Origin: Nemertoderma westbladi
Lineage: Eukaryota; Xenacoelomorpha; Nemertodermatida; Nemertodermatidae
Reading direction: 5' to 3'
Assembly: GCA_032718475.1 (NCBI GenBank)
Contig: JAUCBJ010007799.1
Coordinates: 1-39,071, forward strand
DNA length: 39,071 nucleotides
Part shown: positions 28,601 to 36,755 of the stretch, in pieces
Layout: every line of letters begins with the position of its first letter
Numbering within the stretch: position 1 is the first letter of the stretch
The notes under the pieces: generated by a model
Databases searched by the model: none
Seen by the model: only the letters and a program-made list of their open reading frames with translations
Told to the model about the DNA's origin: nothing
Program-made: the position numbers and the translations under genes

Positions 28601-29266
28601 CCATCTCGTTGTGCCTGTGGGGTGCGATTTACCTCGTCCCACGTCCTGTCGTGCCCCACTGGAGGATTCCCCTCCATTCGGCACAACGAGATCCGCGACT
28701 TCGTTGCCGACACCCTAACCGAGGTGGCCCACAATGTAGGGGTAGAACCGCAACTCCAGCCATTATCGGGCGAGACTTTCAGTCATCGGTCGACTTCGAC
28801 AGACCAGCAGGCGAGGCTAGACGTTTCGGTGAGCGGATTCTGGGGCAACCGCTTCCAGAAGACGTTCATCGACGTCTCAGTCTTTAATCCGCTGGCAGAC
28901 ACCAACGCGGCGATGTCCCTTCCGGCAGCCCACCTACACCACGAGTCTCGCAAGAGACTCAAGTACGAGGACCGGTTGCGGGAAGTCGAGCACGCCAGCT
29001 TCACTCCGCTTATCTTCTCGACGTTCGGTGGAATTTCGCCGGCAGCGTCGCAGTTCCTCAAGCGCTTGTCACTGAAGCTGTCCGACAAACGTGACTACCC
29101 GTACTCCGAGTGCGTGGCGTGGGTGCGCAGGCGGCTGAGCTTCGCGCTATTGCGATCAGCCCTCCTCTGTCTGCGTGGCAATCGGTCCACCAGGAAGCGT
29201 CCGGTGAGGTGCGATGTTGGGGAAACGTCCATCGTCCTCAGTAACGCCGACAGCAATCCGGTGTGA
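25631..29266 (+). CDS. Reverse transcriptase with C-terminal restriction-like endonuclease, 1211 aa
   Basis: Single protein that would nick DNA and copy its RNA at the nick. The N-terminal cysteine cluster (CCGCGFNSTCVRGCACV, CLDC) is probably zinc- and nucleic-acid-binding. Residues about 113-260 form a ten-residue repeat, SGVAPLAPTV, about 15 units. The RT spans about 490-780: GPSGVDVQGW (about 497), DKNPGVRPIGIGEVLRR, motif A QVDATNAFNALNHE (about 623), motif B EEGTTQGDPVAMAMY, motif C WYADDGN (about 706) and CCLTVKP. A C-x-C-x7-H-x3-C zinc site (CACG..HVLSC) lies near 994. The nuclease-like segment ARLDVSVSGFWGNRF...FIDVSVFNP is near 1062, where R2-type proteins have their PD..D motif; here LD replaces PD. 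An in-frame TGA at 25622 makes the ATG at 25631 the first start. No AP endonuclease is present. The clade within RLE-type LINEs cannot be set by eye. Confidence 0.88.
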   Translation: MPCCGCGFNSTCVRGCACVKGKIDCLDCVPGTRRQCRNGGAGSQISQSQPTPTSDGPRDLAAPTSFSQPTPAEKGRADESFDETLVELSDSDGSFHSLSDTLVSGASPRAPIVSGVATTVSGVAPLAPTVSGVAHLAPMVSDVAPLAPTVSGVAPLAPTLSGFAPLAPTVSGVAPLTPMASGVAPLSPMVSGVAPSVSGVAPLAPTVSVLAPPAPRVSGVAPLAPMVSGIAPLAPTVSGVAPLAPTVSGVAPIAPRVSGVAKSSPVEAVWCDSRFPTQRLESAITQAYDTIVHWRANLFLVPPGAIGRDLVSEMSRIVGLATMENPLQKVALPALMILPALLLQKPSRKSTTATNRSVLVRRLASWKRTEFKELLVEARAIQAHLPKRVQSVSQNVAQQKAFIRHMLTGNISAATRCLGQLHRGKPLGLNDTFTDKDGVTKVVREVLLEKHPPAKPADKSIMLTEFEGAPEHHAVVFEQLTGQLVLSSLLRMKGNAAGPSGVDVQGWKHLLTKFRSQSTELCDRIASLGKLISQTTVPSGTLSALLSARLIALDKNPGVRPIGIGEVLRRVIGKAAIRCIREDLETVGGPVQLCLGQKSGIEYAVHSLNDAFERDDCDGVLQVDATNAFNALNHEGALHNIRVVCPRLHKIVANCYSEPARLFVGGETLLSEEGTTQGDPVAMAMYGCGALPFVCELERGCTTDQKWYADDGNAAGKLTELLKFLVIALTRGPLYGYYPTKCCLTVKPDKLAEAEKLFAGYNVSINCVGNKLLGGVIGTEEFRRSFTQEKVEGFAADVERLSDIAAVDPHCAYAGLAFGLACRWRYIARVVPGATDQFGELEEAVNRFLCRLTDRPAIPVDERELLSLPIRDGGLGIPVPQDLSSQYRHSRLVCEPFVEATAESMSGVREEQMKVVKSIKIVAAAVNKIKKDQVIAKLPQLQANLCNLVSEKGASAWLNCKPLTLHETHLDKQEFRDSLCLRYDWTPPNLPSRCACGVRFTSSHVLSCPTGGFPSIRHNEIRDFVADTLTEVAHNVGVEPQLQPLSGETFSHRSTSTDQQARLDVSVSGFWGNRFQKTFIDVSVFNPLADTNAAMSLPAAHLHHESRKRLKYEDRLREVEHASFTPLIFSTFGGISPAASQFLKRLSLKLSDKRDYPYSECVAWVRRRLSFALLRSALLCLRGNRSTRKRPVRCDVGETSIVLSNADSNPV
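25969..26412 (+). repeat. 30-bp coding minisatellite (SGVAPLAPTV units) in the LINE ORF
   Basis: About 15 units of 30 bp based on GTGTC(T/C)GG..GTTGCCCCC. Units keep length 30 except a few in-frame deletions, for example near 25977 and 26210. The opposite strand is also open here, but that frame covers only the repeat and nearby DNA and has no RT or other domain. Confidence 0.9.
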
Positions 29267-29500
29267 TGGGCAGTTCATTACAGTACAGCAGTATTCAGGT
29301 ATTAGCTGCAGACAGTACTGGTATGGCAGTCCTGTAGGCAATATTCTACCTTGTGTTTATACGGTTGCTAGGTGATGGGTAATGACAGCTGGTGGTGGTT
29401 GAATTATGTTTGTCCAGTAATTGTTGTGCTTCGTGTGTTATTTTTAAAGATTAATATAATATAATATACTGTCAATGTCCTGAGGAAGAAAAAAAAAAAA

Positions 29501-29515
29501 ACAGAAACTATGTAT
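29501..29515. repeat. 15-bp target site duplication, right copy
   Basis: ACAGAAACTATGTAT directly after the A12 tail, identical to 25501-25515. Confidence 0.92.
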
Positions 29516-29911
29516 CATATTTTATGATGAGACTGAGACTACAGTACAGTATATCGCTGTTTGTGATGCCACAACTCTCTCATGGAAAATCTATACATAA
29601 ATACGAAATATCATTTTAATTAAATACAATTACTTTTAATTTCTATATAAATTATTGACCAATAAATGTTTTTAAATTTGGGTAGAATTTTATTGCCGTT
29701 AATCTTCCAGCTGGACAGTTGCAATCTAATCGTCGTTAACGAGGTCTATCAATGAATGCAGTTATTGTAGAACATGTAGGGGTAATCGCAGCTGAGGTTT
29801 GTGAATGTGTACGCCCTACCGTATGATAAAGCAGTGAGTGCGTGGTCCACATACCTAATAATATTTAATTATTGAAAATATAGATCCTAAAATAACTAAC
29901 TACTTATATAT
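29516..29911. other. AT-rich spacer
   Basis: No gene, repeat or element end recognised between the LINE and the minisatellite. Confidence 0.6.
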
Positions 29912-31014
29912 AAAGGAATGCCTGTTCACCACCATGGGTGATCTTCCACAGTAAACCCTTCCACTATGTTTCCATAAAGGAATACCTGTTCACCACCATG
30001 GGTGATCTTCCACAGTAATCCCTTCCACTCTGTTTCCTAAAGGAATGCCTATTCACCACCATGGGTGATCTTCCACAGTAAACCCTTCCACACTGTTTCC
30101 TAAAGGAATGCCTGTTCACCACCGTGGGAGATCTTCCACTGTAAACCCTTCCACCATTTTTCCTAAAGGAATGCCTTTTCACCACCACGGGTGATCTTCC
30201 ACAGTAAACCCTTCCACCATGTTTCCTAAAGGAATGCCTGTTCACCACCATGGGTGATCTTCCACAGTAAACCCTTCCACTCAGTTTCCTACAGGAATGC
30301 CTGTTCACCCCCATGGGTGATCTTCCACAGTAAATCCTTCCACTCTGTTTCCTAAAGGAATGCCTGTTCACCACCATGGGTGATCTTCCACAGTAAACCC
30401 TTCCACTCTGTTTCCTAAAGGAATGCCTGTTCACCACCATGGGTGATCTTCCACAGTAAAACCTTCCACTCTGTTTCCTAAAGGAATGCCTGTTCACCAC
30501 CATGGGTGACCTACCACAGTAAACTCTTCCACTCTGTTTCCTAAAGGAATGCCTGTTCACCACCATGGGTGACCTTCCACAGTAAACCCTTCCACTCTGT
30601 TTTCTAAAGGAATGCCTGTTAACCACCATGGGTGACCTTCCACAGTAAACCCTTCCACTCTGTTTCCTAAAGGAATTCCTGTTCACCACCATGGGTGATC
30701 TTCCACAGTAAACCCTTCCACTCTGTTTTCTAAAGGAATGCCTGTTCACCACCATGGGTGACTTCCACTAAACCCTTCCACTCTGTTTCCTAAAGGAATG
30801 CCTGTTCACCACCATGGGTGATCTTCCACAGTAAACCCTTCCACTCTGTTTCCTAAAGGAATGCCTGTTCTCCACCATGGGTGATCTTCCAGAGTAAACC
30901 CTCCCACTCTGTTTCCTAAAGGAATGCCTGTTCACCACCATGGGTGATCTTCCACAGTAAACCCATCCACTCTGTTTCCTAAAGGAATGCCTGTTCACCA
31001 CCATGGGTGACCTT
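29912..31014. repeat. 63-bp minisatellite, about 17.5 units
   Basis: The unit begins AAAGGAATGCCTGTTCACC, contains CACCATGGGTGATCTTCC, and ends near CCACTCTGTTTCCT. Period is 63. One unit near 29970 has an extra base, and a unit near 30760 has a short deletion that breaks the phase. As 63 is divisible by three, the minus strand reads a 21-residue repeat peptide without stops over 263 and 78 codons. No start signal, domain or flanking exon supports a gene. Each unit carries CACCATGGGTG, nearly a palindrome. Confidence 0.95.
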
Positions 31015-32091
31015 AATCTAAAACCTAAAACTTAGGTTTAAAAACAGGTAATAGGCCTACCAGAATACAGCAATACTGGTACTTTGCGCCTCTACCGACT
31101 GACCAGTAAAACAAGGATAGTACTGCTGTACTGATACTGCACCGTATGCTGATTGGTTACAGTTCTTTCGTTGCCTGGCAACAAGCTTTCTAGGCAGTAT
31201 TAGACTCTTTCAATTTATTTTCTTGCAGAATATAGGTAAAATTTAATGCTGATCAATTTTTTCACTGTTTTCCGAAAGGTTTATAGTGTTTTTATAGTGT
31301 TTTCCCTATGTTTTACGGTGATTACTTAAGGGGTGCTATGCGAGGAGTACATTTAGGATTGTCAATTCAGAGAAGTACATGTGTTAAATTTCCTGCTGAT
31401 CAATATTTTCACTGTTTTCCGGGTGTTTTACAGTACTTTTCTTATGTTTTCCTAGTGTTTTACCGTTTTACTAGTGTTTTCCTAATTTAGAACTATCCCT
31501 TATTTCTGGCTGTGTATATCCTTCATACAAATACGTCGATAATAGATTTTGAGATACGCCAGTAGTGGTTACTGTACTGTCGTTGTGTCATTGTACTGAT
31601 AGCTCTGTAGCTAGTACGCCCCATTATTATTCACCTTTACCTGTTACTGTGTTACCGGTACCTCTTTACCTGTACTGCTGTATGCATTATACATATCAGA
31701 TGTCAGACATCCTTACCTTTTACCTATTCATTATTGGCGTGGTGGCAGCGGTGCTTCTTTCTCACGTCTCTAGCTTACTATATTTACCATTCCGTCATTA
31801 CCAGTCTACCGAATTGGCTACCTACTTAACTGCTTAACGATCTGGAAAACTTCGCTGCAGTCACCTAATTTTAACTAGGCCTTTAGGCTTATTCAGTTAT
31901 TGCTGTGTTGCAATTGCATGAATCTCAGAATTACCCAGGCTTCCAGCCCTGTTTGCCTGTGCTGTTGTGGCCGTCTGTCAATACTGTTGGTTGGTTGGCT
32001 CGCGATCTACCACCACCAGTGCTGCAGTGTAAAGCTATACCAGTATACCTATACCTAGCCAGGATAGGGTAGCACCTTACCGGTATACAAA
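31015..32091. other. Non-coding region upstream of Gypsy gag, probably LTR and leader remnants
   Basis: No significant open frame. A diverged direct repeat of about 40 bases, sharing GCTGATCAAT and TTTTCACTGTTTTCCG, lies at about 31238 and 31384. TGGCGTGGTGGCAGCGG at 31735-31751 starts with TGG shortly after a CA and could be the tRNA primer site after the 5' LTR, which would then end near 31730. No matching 3' LTR exists in the window, so LTR limits cannot be fixed. Confidence 0.4.
31735..31751 (+). promoter_or_regulatory. Candidate primer-binding site of the Gypsy element
   Basis: TGGCGTGGTGGCAGCGG lies 357 bases before the gag ATG, where a tRNA primer site is expected. Which tRNA it would match was not determined. 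Confidence 0.3.
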
Positions 32092-33503
32092 ATGGCTGCA
32101 CAGCATCCATTAAGAACTCCCAAACTTTTACCCTTAACCAAAACTGAAACCATCAGCTCCTTCGAGACCTGGAGACAAAACTTGGTATATACGCCGGTAC
32201 TCTTTCACTAGATACAGAGTTTCCCCCATTTACTGCAACTGGTGTACTTTGGGAGAAGAAACTGCGTCACAATCCTACGCGGGGGTTGCTGGATGACGAG
32301 GACACTATCCCAGTTGCACGCCATCGCACAGCTGACCAAAAGGTTGCTGCTTTGGAATTAATGCTGGGGCAGGTGGCTAATTATGCTCCCATTATTTCAA
32401 GAAATACTATAGTCCGGAATTCTGTCTCCTTGCCTGCCATTTGGCAAGCCCTACGTTTGCATTTTGGGTTCCAGTCTTCGGGTTCTCATTTCCTCGATTT
32501 AGCTGAAATTAAATTGGAGCATGAGGAACGCCCAGAGGACTTATTTCAAAGGCTGATGGCTTTTACTGAGGATAATTTTCTGAAGCATGGGGGCAATATT
32601 TCTCACCATGGTGAGGACCCCCTTGAAGATGAGGAACTTACTCCCACTCTAGAAAATCTCATTGTACTAACATGGCTTCGTCTTATTAATACAATTCTTC
32701 CCAAGCTTGTGAAACAGAGGTATGGTACGGAACTGCGTTCCCGTACCCTCTCAAGCATCAAACCAGAAATTTCACAAGCTCTTCCTTCTCTTTTAGACGA
32801 ACTTCACTCATCTGCTGAAGTTCGGACATTCCGAATGCAGACAGGTTCTACAAGTCAGTTCCTACCTTCCTCCTCCCATTTTAACAACACTAGCACTAGG
32901 CCCAAGGCTGTGGGATCTGGAAATTACACTGTCAAATCAGCCTCCTGTCCACTGTGTAAACAGGCTGGCCGCAAATCATATAACCATTTCCTGAGTTCCT
33001 GCGTATACTTACCTGAGCAAGATTGCCGATTTATGGTCCGTACCCGTACAGCCGAAGTGGCTGATGGTAATGTTTATGACGAAGTTGAGGACACTACCAC
33101 AGCTCTAGAAAATCTGTCAGCAATATATGGAGATGAGTCTGCATCTATCAGCAGAGTTTCTGTCATCCGGTCGCCCTTCATGAATACTTATTATGGGTCT
33201 TCATGCTTGAGGGTATCACTAGATAGTGGAGCTGAGTCTAATCTAATTTTAGATACCGTTGCCCAGAAACTTTGCCTCCCTATCACTCCAAATAAGCACC
33301 AGATTCCAGCTCAGGTAGATGGTGTATCTAAACTCGGTGTTATTGGTGAAACACAGTTTGTTTCAATGAGGGAAAATCTCTCCTTTTCATTCCATGGTCT
33401 AGTGGTACAAAACCTAGGAACTGAAATTTTAGCTGGTATGCCATTTTTAGCTAGCAATGATATTTCTATTCGTCCAGCCACTTCACTAAATCACTTTCAG
33501 TGA
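32092..33503 (+). pseudogene. gag: Ty3/Gypsy gag and protease, frameshifted
   Basis: Starts at ATG 32092 (MAAQHPLRTPKLLPL..). The frame shifts near 32190-32210 and continues to TGA at 33501. The gag part contains FETWRQNL, LPAIWQALRLHFGFQ and KLEHEERPEDLFQRLM. A Cys/His knuckle-like stretch reads CPLCKQAGRKSYNHFLSSC. An aspartic protease follows with VSLDSGAESNLI, then GTEILAGMPFL. Together these would form the particle and cut the polyprotein. The frameshift makes this copy non-functional. Confidence 0.8.
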
Positions 33504-33552
33504 TGGCTCTACTTTTGACTATTCAGATAACTCCTGCCATCGTCATCAGCCA

Positions 33553-36055
33553 TTGCCTATTGCCAATGGTCGTATTTGTGGGACTACGATTCTTCGCGCA
33601 CCCCCTCAATCTATGGTTGTATGGCCAGGTGATGACTTAGTACTGAGTTTGCCTGATTCTTTGTGTGACTCAAACCAATCCGATGATGCTATATTAGTTG
33701 CTCCACACTGTGATGGCACTGTCAACCAGCCCAGGGCATTGTTCACCCCAACGGTTTTGGCTTGCCCTAATCATAACATTTCAATCACTAATCAGTCTCC
33801 AGACCCCGTTTTTATAAAACGCAACTCACATATTTGTTCAGCAATTAGAACTGTCCCTATTTGCCAGGCTGACCTTGCCACTGAACCTATCCAAGTGGTC
33901 CACATTAGCAGCCAGCTCTGTGAAATCTCACTCAGATAAGGTTCACCTGGACCCCGATTGCATACTGTCTCCCCAGGATCATGCCCTATTTCTTGACATT
34001 CTGGTAAAGCGTGATATAGTATTTGACCCATCATATCCTGGTTATAATGGCGCCGCAGGTGAATTTAAAGCTGTGGTTAATATGGGTCCAGTCCTACCCC
34101 CTCAGCATAAAGGTAGACTTCCCCAATACGCTAAACATCGGTTATTGGAGCTCCAGGAACGATGTGATGAGTTAGAAAAGCTGGGTGTCTTCTCTTAAGA
34201 GTATCTTAATCCCTCATTTCTGGTAAAAAAAAAGCCCAGTGGAGGACATCGTTTAGTAACGGCCTTCGCAGAGGTTGGTCGGTATGCTAAACCCCAGCCA
34301 TCTCTTCTACCCAATGTAAATTCAACCTTACAAGCCATTGCCAGCTTTAAATATATAATCAAAACTGATTTGATGAGTGCTTACTATCAGATACCTATCT
34401 CAGAGGAATCTATGAAATACTGTGGTATTGTTACTCCATTCCGCGGGGTTAGGGTTTATACTCGATGTGCCATGGGGATGCCAGGATCAGAATCAGCCTT
34501 GGAAGAATTGATGTGTAGGGTTTTGGGGGATCTTCTTGTCAAGGGTATGGTGGTGAAAATTGCAGACGATTTATATTGTGATGGAAATACTATCCCAGAG
34601 TTAGTAGCCAACTTTGATTCACTTCTAGCTGCTCTTGCTGTTTGCAACCTTCGACTCTCTGCTGCAAAAACTGTGATTTGTCCACATAGTACTACAATTC
34701 TTGGTTGGAAATGGACACTAGGATCACTTTCTGCATCTTCTCATATTGTATCAACTTTAGCTGCTTGTGTGCCACCCACATCTATACGTGGCTTACGATC
34801 CTATATCGGATCCTATAAGGCATTATCCCGAGTGTTGCCCCACTGTTCATCACTTATTTCTCCCCTTGATTCCCTTTTAACTGATAAGTCCACTGATCTT
34901 GTCCAATGGACTGATTCTACATCAACTGCATTTCGCCATAGCCAAGCAGCTCTGAAAAACTGTAAATCTATAACATTGCCTACTCCACAGGATCATCTAT
35001 GGATTATTACAGATGCTGCTTCTTCAACAGATGGTCTAGGAGCCATTCTTTATGTTAAACGTGATAGCAAATTTTTAATCTCAGGGTACTTCACTGCTAA
35101 ACTTCAGAAACACCAAGCTTTATGGCTTCCATGTGAGATGGAAGCATTAGCGATTGCTGCTGCAGTTAAACATTTTTCTCCATACATCATTCAATCCCCA
35201 ATGCCCACACAGGTCCTTACAGACAGCAAACCATGTGTACAGGCCTTCCACAAAATGTGCAGTGGTACATTCTCGAATAGTCCTCGAGTATCCACTTTTC
35301 TGTCTATTGCCCATCAGTATCAGGTGACACTAACCCATCTGCCTGGATCTGCAAATTTACCTGCCGATTTCGCCAGCCGAAATGCTCCACCTATATGTGC
35401 TACCAACAATTGCCAAGTTTGCACATTTGTTAATGAGTTAGCTGAGGCACCAGTAATTCGATCCCTTCCTTTAGTCAGTGAAGATAATGAATGTGCACCT
35501 CGTGAGTTACCTATTGTGCACGCTGTCTCAACTAATCCTGCTATAACCAATGACACGAAACCCCTTTATACCAGTCGCCACGCTTGGCTAGAAACACAGC
35601 GGGAATGAGCCGACTTACGTCGTGTTAAAGCTCATTTGGTTCAGGGGACACGCCCGTCCAAGAAAGATACTGATATTCGTGATGTCAAGCGATATCTGGG
35701 TGTTGCTTCATTGACAAGCAATGGCTTACTTGTTGTTCGACAAGAGGAACCATTCACTGCAGCTCGTGAATTGATTATCATCCCTCGAACTATTGTTCTT
35801 GGTCTCTTAACATCAATACACCTGCAGCTTAACCATCCATCAGCAAGCCAATTAAAGAAAAACATTACGCGAAATTTTTATTGCCTTGATCTCGATAATG
35901 CTGTTGCTGCTGTAACATCAGGCTGCCATCAATGTTGTGCCCTATCACGATGCCCACAACAAATTATTGCACAATCATCTGGAGAACCTCCTGAAGCAAT
36001 TGCTATATCTTTTGCTGCAGATGTGCTACGCCGTTATCAGCAATATTCTGAAATT
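33553..36055 (+). pseudogene. pol: Ty3/Gypsy pol (RT, RNase H, start of integrase), truncated and with nonsense codons
   Basis: The region after the protease is open in one frame to 33939, then the frame shifts to the one used onward from about 33875. That frame is interrupted by TAA at 34196 and TGA at 35606. RT motifs are KTDLMSAYYQIPI, MGMPGSESALEELM and KIADDLYC. RNase H motifs are IITDAASSTDGLGA, CEMEALAIAAAV, LTDSKPCVQAF and ADFASRN. The integrase zinc site is HLQLNHPS plus CHQCC, and the core begins at FAADVLRR with the first catalytic Asp. The other catalytic residues are absent because the sequence ends near 36055. Loss there coincides with the inferred LTR end of a minus-strand BEL element. 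Confidence 0.85.
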
Positions 36056-36739
36056 TGACAGATTTTATAAATATTAATAGTTAATATTTAGGTTGGGCAC
36101 CGGTTTATTCCAGAACATGTCTGGGGACATTAACCACTGATTCTAGAATTTTGTCTTTCAAGTATATCGGTGGGTGCCGCGATATCTTAATCGACTAGAA
36201 TTACAAATGGTCAAAGGGTTTAACAGATTTATTTTGCGTTATACGCTACTGTTAAAGGGACATCACGCTACTATATGTATTATTTAATATACGGTATGAG
36301 AGCAATATCGCACGAAGCAATGTCAGTGAGAAGAGGCAAGTCGTTTCCAAGGTCTACCCAGAGCTTGGTTTAGCCGAGACACGAGGATCTGAATTTTGTA
36401 TTCCTAATACTCTACTTTACCAATAATACTTGAATATAGTAGGAGCTTTATTGTACTTTAATAAGTACGGATATTTCATCTTACTGTAGTCACGTATTTA
36501 TAATGTAATACGAACAGTAAGGAAAGAGAAAAAGAATTATTTCTCGCCGTCGCACTAAATATATAATATATAAGTAATTAAGTAATAAACGCGAATATAT
36601 ATATGGCACTAATCTACTAAATAATCGCTAAAATAACATTCTACTAAATAAAATTAAAGAAAACGATTATAATAAAATTACATAATTATACATACATAAA
36701 TATGAAATAATGAAACAAATATAAAATAGTAGTCATACA
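36056..36739 (-). repeat. Inferred 3' LTR of minus-strand BEL/Pao element
   Basis: On the minus strand the pol stop (36756-36758) is followed by CAGCGTCTGGAGTGGG, a short purine-rich tract, then TGTATGACTACT, a plausible LTR start at 36739. The far end is placed at TGACAG on the plus strand (36056), which reads CTGTCA on the minus strand. Inside are a TATATATA region near 36600 and an AATAAA on the minus strand at 36102-36107. No second LTR is visible, so limits are inferred. Confidence 0.45.
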
Positions 36740-36755
36740 CCCACTCCAGACGCTG

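Larger units (their letters stand above)
25516..29500 (+). mobile_element. Full-length non-LTR retrotransposon with restriction-like endonuclease
   Basis: About 4.0 kb between 15-bp duplications: 115-base 5' UTR, one intact 1211-codon ORF, 222-base 3' UTR and an A-rich tail ending in A12 (29489-29500). ORF base composition is clearly GC-richer than the AT-rich surroundings. Intact ORF, clean tail and perfect duplication show a recent insertion by target-primed reverse transcription. Confidence 0.92.

Noticed and set aside
29964-31004. Minus-strand frames of 263 and 78 codons with a 21-residue repeat
   Set aside because: A 63-bp tandem repeat stays open automatically; phase is broken near 30760 and no other gene signal is present.
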